This document shows positions 28,025 through 35,949 of a DNA stretch of 64,000 bases, one piece after another (positions within the stretch are counted from its first letter, which is position 1; the number at the start of each line of letters is the position of its first letter). The position numbers were made by a program, and so were the translations under genes. A model generated the notes under the pieces. That model was not told the DNA's origin and did not search any database. It saw only the letters and a program-made list of their open reading frames with translations. Location: NCBI RefSeq assembly GCF_001429165.1, contig NZ_LMIR01000003.1, forward strand, positions 1-64,000. The letters run 5' to 3'. Origin of the DNA: Agromyces sp. Root81 (GTDB lineage: Bacteria; Actinomycetota; Actinomycetes; Actinomycetales; Microbacteriaceae).

Positions 28025-28603
28025 ATGCCCGACGATCCGGATGTAGACAAGCGCATCCTTCGCGCCGAACTGCGCGAGCGACGCCGGAACATGCCGGCCC
28101 ATGAACGCGAACTCGCGACCGAGGGCTTCACGGCCCGCCTCGAGGAACTGATCGGCTCCACCGAGGCGGAGTCGATCTCCTGCTACCTGTCGATGCCGAC
28201 CGAACCGAACACCAGGCCGTTCGTCAACTGGGCGGAGGCCCGCGGCATCCGCGTGCTCTTCCCGGTGACGCGCGAAGACGGCCTGCTCGACTGGACCGTC
28301 GGCGAGGAGGAGACCGAGACGCTGGGCCTGCACGGCACTCCGGAAGCGGTCGGCGAACTGCTCGGTCCGATGGCGATCAACGACGTCGATCTCATCATCG
28401 TGCCGGCGGCCGCGATCGACGCGACGGGCATGCGCCTCGGCTGGGGCAGGGGCTATTTCGACAAGACCCTCGGATCGATGGGAAAATGTCCTCCGGTGTA
28501 CGCCGTGGTCTTCGACAGCGAATTCGTCGAGGCCGTGCCGCGTGAGGTGCACGACCAAGCCGTCAACGGCGTCGTGACGCCCACGCGCATCATCGCGTTC
28601 TGA
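28025..28603 (+). CDS. 5-formyltetrahydrofolate cyclo-ligase
   Basis: Converts 5-formyl-THF to 5,10-methenyl-THF using ATP in the cytosol. It has 192 aa, normal for the MTHFS family. N-terminal KRILRAELRERRRNM supplies the nucleotide-contacting basic helix, and residues 137-149, RLGWGRGYFDKTL, are the family signature. It starts the small plus-strand run that continues with the FmdB-like and mscL genes, an arrangement often seen in actinobacteria. Confidence 0.95.
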   Translation: MPDDPDVDKRILRAELRERRRNMPAHERELATEGFTARLEELIGSTEAESISCYLSMPTEPNTRPFVNWAEARGIRVLFPVTREDGLLDWTVGEEETETLGLHGTPEAVGELLGPMAINDVDLIIVPAAAIDATGMRLGWGRGYFDKTLGSMGKCPPVYAVVFDSEFVEAVPREVHDQAVNGVVTPTRIIAF

Positions 28604-28646
28604 CCGGCTGCACGCCGGCGCGTCACCCGAGATCGGAAGAAGCACC

Positions 28647-28982
28647 ATGCCCACCTACTCCTACCGTTGCACCGAGTGCGACAACGCCTTCGACATCCAC
28701 CAGGCGTTCACCGACGACACGCTGACGGTCTGCGAGGTCTGCGGCGGCAAGCTGCGCAAGCTCTTCAACACGATCGGCGTGACCTTCAACGGCTCGGGCT
28801 TCTACCGCACCGATTCCCGCAACGGGGGCTCCGGCGGTTCCGGGTCCTCGAGTTCCGGGTCCTCGAGCTCCGGGTCCTCGAGCTCCTCGTCATCGAGCTC
28901 GGGCGGCTCGTCCAAGTCGGGTTCGTCGTCCTCGTCATCGGGGAGCGGAAGCAGCGGCGGCGGCTCCTCAGCCTCGAGCTGA
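28647..28982 (+). CDS. FmdB-type zinc ribbon protein with Ser-rich tail
   Basis: Protein of 111 aa. Residues 1-55 form the FmdB regulatory zinc ribbon: MPTYSYRCTEC with C8-x2-C11, then C29-x2-C32, and KLFNTIGVTFNGSGFYRTDSR. The rest is almost only Ser and Gly with one Lys. The coding DNA for this tail contains a 15-bp tandem repeat (TCCGGGTCCTCGAGC and variants) from about 28840 to 28890. The domain probably binds Zn2+; its role is unproven. The ATG has a GGAAG ribosome site. Confidence 0.9.
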   Translation: MPTYSYRCTECDNAFDIHQAFTDDTLTVCEVCGGKLRKLFNTIGVTFNGSGFYRTDSRNGGSGGSGSSSSGSSSSGSSSSSSSSSGGSSKSGSSSSSSGSGSSGGGSSASS

Positions 28983-29050
28983 GCTTCGGCTAGCGTGGTG
29001 CGCGTCGCATCCACGAGACCCGGATCCGACGACCGACGGAGGGAGAGGCC

Positions 29051-29467
29051 GTGATCAAGGGCTTCAAGGAATTCATCATGCGCGGCAACGTCATCGACCT
29101 CGCCGTCGCGGTGGTCATCGGCGCCGCGTTCACCGCGGTCGTGAACGCGATCGTCGAAGGACTCATCAATCCGCTGATCAGCCTGCTGTTCAAGGCCGAC
29201 AGCCTGGATGAGCTGACCTTCCAGCTCGGCAGTGCGACCTTCGCCTACGGTTCGATCATCGGCGCGGTCATCTCGTTCCTCGCGGTCGCCGCCGTCGTCT
29301 ACTTCGTGTTCGTCATGCCGATGAACCACTTCAAGGAGCGGGCGGAGGCCAAGCGCAAGGCCGGCCGGCCCGACCCCGAAGAACCCGAGACCGAGCTCAC
29401 CGTGCTCGCCCAGATCCGCGATCTGCTCGCCGAGCAGCGGGACGGCACCGGCGCGCACCGCGAGTGA
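29051..29467 (+). CDS. mscL: large-conductance mechanosensitive channel
   Basis: Homopentameric channel that vents solutes during hypo-osmotic shock. It has 138 aa with the N-terminal amphipathic helix IKGFKEFIMRGNVIDLAVAV leading into TM1 (to about residue 40). TM2 AYGSIIGAVISFLAVAAVVYFVFV is at about 66-89, and the C-terminal bundle ends in LAQIRDLLAEQ. GTG start at 29051 with GGAGGGAG upstream. Its stop is directly adjacent to the stop of the convergent minus-strand gene, with no gap. Confidence 0.96.
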   Translation: MIKGFKEFIMRGNVIDLAVAVVIGAAFTAVVNAIVEGLINPLISLLFKADSLDELTFQLGSATFAYGSIIGAVISFLAVAAVVYFVFVMPMNHFKERAEAKRKAGRPDPEEPETELTVLAQIRDLLAEQRDGTGAHRE

Positions 29468-29680
29468 TCAGGTCTGCTTCCAGTGCGGAGGCCGGTCCCG
29501 CGTCAGGCGGTCGTCGTCGGATGACGCTGCGCGGGCCTTCCCCGTCTGCCGCGGCGCCGGCTCGGGAGCCTGTTCGACGGGCGTCTCGGGCGACGGATCG
29601 GAGCCCGGCGCGGGCGTGAGCCTGGCACGGCGCGCCCGCCCGGCGGCGCGTTCGACGCGCTGGCGTGGTTCCTCGGTCAT
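29468..29680 (-). CDS. small protein coupled to helicase-like gene
   Basis: Protein of 70 aa, basic and Pro/Ala-rich in the middle, ending in DDDRLTRDRPPHWKQT. I do not recognise a named family. The ATG at 29680 overlaps the stop of the large upstream gene (ATGA), so the two are translationally coupled, which supports a real gene acting with it. The conserved-looking C-terminal RDRPPHW element is the likely functional part. Confidence 0.7.
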   Translation of the reverse strand: MTEEPRQRVERAAGRARRARLTPAPGSDPSPETPVEQAPEPAPRQTGKARAASSDDDRLTRDRPPHWKQT

Positions 29681-32600
29681 CGGCGTTCGGCCGCGGCATC
29701 CGACGATCGCTCGGCCTCGGGCCGTCCGAGCAGCGACGCGACGCGTGAGGCGACCGCCTCGGGGTTGCCGAAGAGCTCGAAGCTGTGCACCCGCAGGTAG
29801 TGCCAGCCGAGTCGGCGGAGCACATCGGGCCGCAGCCGCAGGGACTCGCGCAGGCTGAGGCCGGCGAGCGCGTCATCGGTCTCGACGACGACGGCCTTGC
29901 CCGCGTTCGCGGCGGCGAGTGCGAGCCGGCCACGATGACCGACGCTCACGCGGATGCCGCGGCGCTCGAGCCTCGCGGCGAGATCGTGCACCATCGACGG
30001 CGCCTCGCCCGTCGCGCTCGGGCTCGCTGCGCGCTCCTCGGTCTGGGAGAGCACGTTCGCGAGGGCGAGGACGCCGTGGCTCTGGCGCTCCTCGTCGATG
30101 TCATCGGGACGGAACGCCGAGACGAGGTCCATCGAGCGGCGGGCGCGGGTCATGCCGACCGCGAGCAGTCGGTCTCCGCCGGGCTCGCCGAGCGATCCGA
30201 AGTTGGAGAGCAACCGGCCGTGCGGGGTGCGGCCGTACCCGACCGAGAAGATCACCCGGTCGCGGCTCTGCGCGACGGCCTGCTCGAGGGTCAGCACCGT
30301 GAACGGCTCGGCTCGGTCCTTGAGGATGAAGTCGGAGAGATCGGTGCGCTTGGCGAACGCGGCGAGCACCGACTGGTGCACCCGACCGGCGTGCTTGGTG
30401 CTCGCGGTGATCACCATGAGCGATTCGCGCGGGCGCTTGACGGCGTGCTCCATGACGAGCTCGACGACCTTCGCCACCTCGGAGTCGATGGATTCGACGG
30501 TGCCGGTGACGGAGTCGGGCAGGCCGTTGCCGGCGACGTAGTGCAGGCCGAGGCTGCCGTGGCCGAGGAAGCTGCCGGCCCAGGGCAGCGACGCGATGCG
30601 CCCGGCGTAGAAACGGTTGTTCACGAGCTCGGCGAGGTCTTCACCGCCCGCGCGGTAGCTGCGGGTCAGCGTCAGCGTCGGCAGCAGCTCGCCGAGTCGC
30701 GCGAGCGCGGAGTCCGCGTGCAGCGCGTCGACGCCGTGCTCGGTCGAGGACACCCGCGGCTGCTCGACGTCGTCGATCCCGGTCTCGAAGAGCGTGGGGG
30801 TCTGCGTGACGGGGTCGCCGAACGCGACGACCTGCTTCGCCCGGCGGATGGCGCCGAGGTTCTCGGCGATGCTCGTTGCACCGGCGTCGACGAGGATCAC
30901 GGTGTCGAAGCCGATCGCGTCGTCGATGCCCGCGACGTCGTACGGCGAGGCGAGCCAGACCGGGGCGAGGGCGCGGAACAGGTGCGGCGTCTCCGACTGC
31001 AGCTCCTGCGGGCGCACCCGGTCGCCGCGCAGCATCCGCTTCAGGCGACCGGCCTCGTCGGCGTGGTCGACGAGCGCGACCTTCCAGTTCTCGGCGAGTC
31101 GCCAGGCGAGCTGCGGGCCCGCAGCGGAGGCGTGCGCCTCGTCGACGAGTCGGAAGTCGCCCTCGAGTCGGTCGAGCACGGTGGTGTTCGCGCCGAGGAG
31201 CGCCTTCTCGGTGGCGAGCATCGACTCGAGCACCGACTGCCACCAGGCGAGTTCGAGCTCTGCGGCGACGGCCCGCTCGGGCACGTGGCGCTCGGCGAGG
31301 TCGAGCAGCAGCGGGTCGAGGCCGAGGTCGCGCAGCCGGCCGAGCACCGCAGTGCGCTCCTGCAGGTTCGTCAGCACCTCGGACTCGGCGGCGAGGCCGG
31401 CGAGGGTCGAGGTGAGTTCGCGCACCGGCCGGGCGGCGAGCTGCCGCGAGGTGCCGACGACGCCGAGCGGCGCATCGAGGGCCCCGAGATCGCCGACGAC
31501 GTGCTGGTAGGCGACGTGCACGTCGTCGATGCCCACCGGGACACCGGGGATCGCGCCGGCATCCGAGTACCGCTGCCAGAGGGTGCGCTGCTGCTGGATG
31601 CCGCGGAGCGCCGAGTTCAGGTCGTTGACATGCACGCCGGGGCGGACGAATTCGAGCGCGTGCCGGCGCAGACGACGACGGTTGGCTCCCGACATCCCGG
31701 GCGAATCGCGGCGCGACGAGGTGGCGGCGATGAGCTCTCCGAGCGGGCGGTCGTAGACCGACGGCTGGAAGCGGTCGAGCGTCTCGCGCACGTCGAGCAG
31801 GAGCCGCAGGAACACGCCGAGCTCGGCGACGGACTCGAACTCGCGCAGTCGGGTCTGCGCGATGAGCGCGCGGCCCCGATCGAGCAGGCGCGGCAGGTCG
31901 CTGCGGGAGAGGCGCTTCGCGAGTTCGTGCGCACTCGTCGCCTCGTCGGACGAGGTGAACGACGCACCGTACCAGGGCGAGTCGCCGGGCCCGTAGCGGA
32001 ACTCGCCGAGCTCCGCGGCCCGGGCGAGGGCTCGAGCGACCTCGTCACGGCCGTCGGCGAGCGCCACGAGCGCGGCCTGGTCGAGCCGCGCCGTCGTCGA
32101 CGGCGGGCTCGAGACGAGCGCGAGGCTCGCGAGCTCGCCGAGCGCGTCGAGCACGGACACGTGCAGCTCCGGGTCCTTGCGGGTGAGCGCCGATCGGTAG
32201 TCGAGCAGCACCTTCCGGAGGCGGACGAGCGCGTCGTCGACGTCGGCGACCCGCGGCCGCTCGGCCTTCTCGTTGCGCGAGATCGACTGGATGAGTTCAC
32301 GTCGCAGCCCCGCCGTGGTCACGGCGGCGCCGCCGAGCCCGACCTGGCCGAGGCGGTGGGCGATGCCGTCGAGGCTCGCGCGGCGGGCGCCGACGACGAG
32401 CACGCGCTTGTCCTTCGCGACGAGCGCGCCGATCGCGTTGACGATGGTCTGCGTGCCGCCCGTGCCGGGCAGGGTCTTCACGACGACCGAGGTGCCGGCC
32501 TCGATCTCGGCGACCGCCTGCTCCTGCTCGGGGTCGGCGTCGAGCAGCAGCGTGTCCGTCGACGGCGGACGCGCATCCTGCGACACCGCACGCACACGCT

Positions 32601-33450
32601 CGCCGGTCGCCGCGACGACGGCCGCGCGGGCGGACGGGTTGCCGGCGATGGCGTCGATGACGGGGTGGTCGAGCTTCGCGGCATCCGCTGCCATCTCGGG
32701 GCCGACCTCGGCGAACGACGAGACGACGAGGCGCGGCGCGACGTGGAACCACGGCAGGTGGCTCGTGAGGCCGCGGAGGCGGTCGATCACGGGCTGCGGC
32801 TTGAACACGCCGTTCGTGATGGCGAGCGCGACGAAGGCCTCGGCGTCGAGGGTGATCTGGAACTGCTCGCGGAGCTCGCGCGCGAGCGCCGGGTTCAGGA
32901 ACGGCTGGCCCTTGAGCTTCACCTCGAAGTCGCGGCCGTAGCGACGGATCGCGAGCGGGCGCAGCAGCACGGGAGCCAGGTACTCCTCGCCCGCGTTGCG
33001 CCACGACGCGAGGCCGATGGCCAGGTGCACCGACTCGATGCCGCGCACGGAGCGCAGTTCGATGCCCTTCTGGGTGATCTCCGCCGCTGCCAGCCGGGCG
33101 TTGCGCAGCGCGAGCTCGTCGCGGATGAGGCTCGAGAGCAGCGTGGACTTGCCCGTGATGAACTGCGGGAGGCCCCCGGGGTGGGTCGTCGAGAGCTCGA
33201 TGCGGGTGCGCGGGGTGTCGACGAAGCGCGCGAGCGGTGAGCGACCGCCGACGGCGGCCAGTTCGGCGTTCCAGCGACGCCAGGCGGGCTCGGCGACGTT
33301 GCCCGCGACGAGGTCGGGGTCGCCGAGGCTCAGGGCGTCTGGGCTCGTGATGTCGTGTCGCATGTGATCCGGAGTCAGGTTCTCGGCGGCAGCGTCGATC
33401 TCGGGGTCGAGGATGTCCTCCTCGTCGCTGTTCCGATCGAGCCGCCGCAC
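29677..33450 (-). CDS. degenerate SF1 helicase-like protein with nuclease-like C-terminus
   Basis: Protein of 1257 aa in the style of DUF4011/Dna2-type SF1 helicases. The ATP-binding loop reads LPGTGGTQT at about 327-335, so Gly332 replaces the Walker A lysine. The Walker B-like site is ILVDAGATS (D855, no following Glu). Later helicase features persist: LTRSYRAGGEDLAELVNNRFY and VGMTRARRS. The last about 85 residues (RRGIRVSVGHRGR through LRPDVLRRLGWHYLRVHSFELF) resemble a Vsr/DUF559-type endonuclease fold. The GTG at 33450 has TATGGT exactly 6 nt upstream. A role in DNA repair or defence is inference only. Confidence 0.82.
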   Translation of the reverse strand: MRRLDRNSDEEDILDPEIDAAAENLTPDHMRHDITSPDALSLGDPDLVAGNVAEPAWRRWNAELAAVGGRSPLARFVDTPRTRIELSTTHPGGLPQFITGKSTLLSSLIRDELALRNARLAAAEITQKGIELRSVRGIESVHLAIGLASWRNAGEEYLAPVLLRPLAIRRYGRDFEVKLKGQPFLNPALARELREQFQITLDAEAFVALAITNGVFKPQPVIDRLRGLTSHLPWFHVAPRLVVSSFAEVGPEMAADAAKLDHPVIDAIAGNPSARAAVVAATGERVRAVSQDARPPSTDTLLLDADPEQEQAVAEIEAGTSVVVKTLPGTGGTQTIVNAIGALVAKDKRVLVVGARRASLDGIAHRLGQVGLGGAAVTTAGLRRELIQSISRNEKAERPRVADVDDALVRLRKVLLDYRSALTRKDPELHVSVLDALGELASLALVSSPPSTTARLDQAALVALADGRDEVARALARAAELGEFRYGPGDSPWYGASFTSSDEATSAHELAKRLSRSDLPRLLDRGRALIAQTRLREFESVAELGVFLRLLLDVRETLDRFQPSVYDRPLGELIAATSSRRDSPGMSGANRRRLRRHALEFVRPGVHVNDLNSALRGIQQQRTLWQRYSDAGAIPGVPVGIDDVHVAYQHVVGDLGALDAPLGVVGTSRQLAARPVRELTSTLAGLAAESEVLTNLQERTAVLGRLRDLGLDPLLLDLAERHVPERAVAAELELAWWQSVLESMLATEKALLGANTTVLDRLEGDFRLVDEAHASAAGPQLAWRLAENWKVALVDHADEAGRLKRMLRGDRVRPQELQSETPHLFRALAPVWLASPYDVAGIDDAIGFDTVILVDAGATSIAENLGAIRRAKQVVAFGDPVTQTPTLFETGIDDVEQPRVSSTEHGVDALHADSALARLGELLPTLTLTRSYRAGGEDLAELVNNRFYAGRIASLPWAGSFLGHGSLGLHYVAGNGLPDSVTGTVESIDSEVAKVVELVMEHAVKRPRESLMVITASTKHAGRVHQSVLAAFAKRTDLSDFILKDRAEPFTVLTLEQAVAQSRDRVIFSVGYGRTPHGRLLSNFGSLGEPGGDRLLAVGMTRARRSMDLVSAFRPDDIDEERQSHGVLALANVLSQTEERAASPSATGEAPSMVHDLAARLERRGIRVSVGHRGRLALAAANAGKAVVVETDDALAGLSLRESLRLRPDVLRRLGWHYLRVHSFELFGNPEAVASRVASLLGRPEAERSSDAAAERR

Positions 33451-33456
33451 ACCGAC

Positions 33457-33462
33457 ACCATA
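33457..33462 (-). promoter_or_regulatory. -10 element, leaderless helicase-like mRNA
   Basis: TATGGT on the minus strand lies 6 nt before the GTG at 33450. It decided the start: the open frame extends much further, antisense to the neighbouring reductase gene. Confidence 0.5.
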
Positions 33463-33513
33463 CGTGCAATCACGCGGATTTCTCGGAGCATCGCCGCGCC
33501 AGAGGCTCTTTCG

Positions 33514-33528
33514 ATACCCCCAGGGTAT
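33514..33528 (+). promoter_or_regulatory. CsoR/CstR-type operator
   Basis: ATACCC-CCA-GGGTAT is a perfect 6+6 palindrome around a 3-nt centre. It matches the ATACCC...GGGTAT pattern known for CstR/CsoR-family repressors. It lies 5 nt upstream of the -10 hexamer of an operon whose last gene encodes such a repressor, so autorepression is the natural reading. Confidence 0.75.
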
Positions 33529-33533
33529 TGTGC

Positions 33534-33539
33534 TAGCGT
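33534..33539 (+). promoter_or_regulatory. -10 element of persulfide operon
   Basis: TAGCGT lies 7 nt before the GTG at 33547, predicting a leaderless mRNA; the operator occupies about -33 to -19. Confidence 0.55.
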
Positions 33540-33546
33540 CCATCGG

Positions 33547-35259
33547 GTGAGTCCAGCACGAATCGAATCCACCTCCGCACCCGAGCGCGACGGCGCCCGC
33601 ACGACCGTCGTCATCGGCGGCGTCGCCGGCGGCATGTCGGCCGCGACGAGACTCCGCCGACTCGACGAGCAGCGCGAGATCATCGTGCTCGAGCGCAGCA
33701 GCGAGGTCTCCTTCGCGAACTGCGGACTGCCGTACCACGTGTCGGGCGCGATCGCCGATCGCGACGCCCTGTCGCTGCAGAGCCCCGAACGGCTCGCCGC
33801 GCGGTTCCGCATCGACGCGCGGGTCCGGCACGAGGCCGTCGCGATCGACCGGGCCGCGAAGACCGTCACGGTGCATCGACTCGACGACGACTCGACGACC
33901 GAGATCGCCTACGACGAGCTCGTGCTCTCCCCCGGCGCAGCACCGCGACGGCCGGCGGGCATCGCGACGGATGCCCCGGTGCACGCGCTCCGTACCCTCG
34001 ACGACCTCGACCGGCTCATGGCGGAGCTCGACCACGTGCCCGCCGACGGCGCGGTCGTCGTCATCGGCGGCGGCTTCATCGGCGTGGAGATGGCCGACAA
34101 CCTGCACCGGCGCGGCCTCGACGTCACACTCGTGCAGCGCGGCGCGCACCTGCTCGCCACGCTCGACGAGGAGATGGCCGCCCCGATCGCCGACCACCTC
34201 GCCGGTCTCGGCATCGACGTGAGACTCGGGCAGGTCACGACCTCGATCGGCACCGACCACGTCGTGCTCGACGACGGCAGCCGCATCGCCACCGACCTCG
34301 TCGTCGCGGCGATCGGCGTGACCCCCGAGACCTCCCTCGCGGCCGCAGCCGGCCTCACGATCGGCACGGGAGGCGGCATCGCCGTCGACGACTTCCACCG
34401 CACGAGCGATCCCGCGATCTTCGCGATCGGCGACGCGGCCGAGAAGCGCGACGCGATCGACGACTCCGGTCGCCTCGTCACCCTGGCCGGCCTCGCGAAC
34501 CGCCACGGTCGAGCGGTCGCCGACACGATCGCCGGCGATGCCGCACCGTCACGACCGGCCCTCGGCACCGCCATCGTCGACGCGGCCGGCCTCACCGCCG
34601 CGAGCGTCGGCTGGACTGAACGGGTGGCACGGGAGCGCGGCCGCGACGTGCGGGTCGTCCACACCCACCCCGCCTCGCACGCCGCCTACTACCCCGGCGC
34701 CGCCCCGCTCTCGATGAAGCTCGTGATCGACGCCGTCGACGACCGGATCCTCGGCGCCCAGGCCGTCGGCACCGACGGCGTCGACAAGCGCATCGACGTC
34801 ATCGCCACGGCGATGAGCGCCGGCCTCGCGGCATCCGCTCTCGCCGACCTCGAGCTCGCCTACGCCCCGCAGTACGGATCGGCGAAGGACCCGATCAACA
34901 TGCTCGGCTACGTCGCCCGCAATCTCGCGAGCGGTGAGGACCGCGTCATCCAGTGGCACGAGCTCGAGCACGAGATCGCCGCCGGCGCGGTGCTCCTCGA
35001 CGTGCGCGCAGCGGCGCAGCTCGCCGAAGGGCTGATCCCCGGCGCGCTGTGGGTTCCCGTCGAATCGCTGCGCGAACGGCACGCCGAGTTCGCAGGCCGT
35101 CGCGTCGTCGTGCACTGCCGAGTCGGGCAGGGCGCGCACACCGCGGCTCGCCTGCTCGCCGAGCTCGGCCACGACGTCGTGAACCTCGACGGCGGCTACC
35201 TCACCTGGCGCGACGGGCAGCGCGCCAGGTCGCTCGCCGAACTGCCACTGGCCGCGTAG
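33547..35259 (+). CDS. CoA-disulfide reductase-like flavoprotein fused to rhodanese
   Basis: Protein of 570 aa with two parts. Residues 20-460 form a FAD/NAD(P) pyridine-nucleotide disulfide reductase with GGVAGGMSAATRLRR at 24-38 and the single redox cysteine C59 in SFANCGLPYHVSG, as in CoA-disulfide and CoA-persulfide reductases. A second Rossmann motif VVIGGGFIGVEMAD and FAIGDAAEKRD follow. Residues 470-560 form a rhodanese domain with C524 in VVHCRVGQGAHTA. The fusion fits NAD(P)H-dependent reduction of persulfides, with sulfur handed to or from the rhodanese. First gene of a three-gene operon. Confidence 0.92.
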   Translation: MSPARIESTSAPERDGARTTVVIGGVAGGMSAATRLRRLDEQREIIVLERSSEVSFANCGLPYHVSGAIADRDALSLQSPERLAARFRIDARVRHEAVAIDRAAKTVTVHRLDDDSTTEIAYDELVLSPGAAPRRPAGIATDAPVHALRTLDDLDRLMAELDHVPADGAVVVIGGGFIGVEMADNLHRRGLDVTLVQRGAHLLATLDEEMAAPIADHLAGLGIDVRLGQVTTSIGTDHVVLDDGSRIATDLVVAAIGVTPETSLAAAAGLTIGTGGGIAVDDFHRTSDPAIFAIGDAAEKRDAIDDSGRLVTLAGLANRHGRAVADTIAGDAAPSRPALGTAIVDAAGLTAASVGWTERVARERGRDVRVVHTHPASHAAYYPGAAPLSMKLVIDAVDDRILGAQAVGTDGVDKRIDVIATAMSAGLAASALADLELAYAPQYGSAKDPINMLGYVARNLASGEDRVIQWHELEHEIAAGAVLLDVRAAAQLAEGLIPGALWVPVESLRERHAEFAGRRVVVHCRVGQGAHTAARLLAELGHDVVNLDGGYLTWRDGQRARSLAELPLAA

Positions 35260-35309
35260 CGGCCCCCGTCCCCCGCCCGACACCCGACCCATTCGACACA
35301 GGAGCACCG

Positions 35310-35618
35310 ATGCGATCCACCACCCCGAACGACGTCCACGCGATCGCCGACGCCGTCATCCTCGACGTGCGCGAGCCGGGCGAACTCGCCCAGGCCCGCA
35401 TCGAGGGCACGCTCGACATCCCGCTCGGCGAACTCGTCGAACGCGTGGCAGAGGTGCCGAGCGACACCACCGTCTACGTGCTCTGCCATGCGGGGGGCCG
35501 GAGCGCCCAGGCCGCGCAGTACCTCGAGAGCCGCGGCATCGACGCGATCAACATCGACGGCGGCATCGTGGCGTGGCACCAGGCCGGACTGCCCGTCACG
35601 CTCGGCGGCGCGTCATGA
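35310..35618 (+). CDS. single-domain rhodanese
   Basis: Cytosolic sulfurtransferase of 102 aa. ILDVREPGELAQARIEGTLDIPLGEL is the standard rhodanese opening, and C59 in LCHAGGRSAQAA is the active-site cysteine that carries the persulfide. GGAG lies 6 nt before the ATG. It lies between the reductase-rhodanese fusion and the repressor gene, and its stop overlaps the repressor ATG. Confidence 0.93.
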   Translation: MRSTTPNDVHAIADAVILDVREPGELAQARIEGTLDIPLGELVERVAEVPSDTTVYVLCHAGGRSAQAAQYLESRGIDAINIDGGIVAWHQAGLPVTLGGAS

Positions 35619-35908
35619 CGACCGCGGTGGACGCCAAGGCCGACGCGCAGCGGCGCATCGCCAATCGCCTGAAGCGCGCACGCGGCCAGCTCAACGCGGT
35701 CATCGACGCCGTGGAGTCGGGCGCCGACTGCCGCACGGTCGTCACCCAACTCTCCGCCGTCTCGAGCGCGCTCGACAAGGCCGGCTTCGCGGTCATCTCG
35801 ACGGCGATGCGGGAGTGCTTGGCCGAGCCCGACGCGCCGCAGACGACGGATGCCTCGGGGCGCCTCAGCGTCGACGAGATCGAGAAGCTCTTCCTCTCGC
35901 TCTCCTGA
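35615..35908 (+). CDS. CsoR-family repressor, CstR-like
   Basis: DUF156 repressor of 97 aa. RLKRARGQLNAVIDAVESGADC is the family N-terminal block. It has exactly two cysteines, C39 and C68, spaced 29 residues apart. The third Cu(I) ligand of copper-sensing CsoR (a His 25 residues after the first Cys) is replaced by Ala64. A Cys pair without the His is the pattern of CstR, which senses persulfides by forming di- and trisulfide links. The ATG overlaps the rhodanese stop (ATGA). It probably binds the palindrome at 33514-33528 and derepresses the operon under sulfide or persulfide stress. Confidence 0.88.
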   Translation: MTTAVDAKADAQRRIANRLKRARGQLNAVIDAVESGADCRTVVTQLSAVSSALDKAGFAVISTAMRECLAEPDAPQTTDASGRLSVDEIEKLFLSLS

Positions 35909-35949
35909 GCCGGGCGCCGCCGAGGCGGACTCCGATCAGATCGGCCTGA

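Noticed and set aside
29785..33240. 1151-codon plus-strand open frame opposite the helicase-like gene
   Set aside because: Arg/Glu/Val-rich translation without family motifs; a GC-rich antisense shadow of a well-supported protein.
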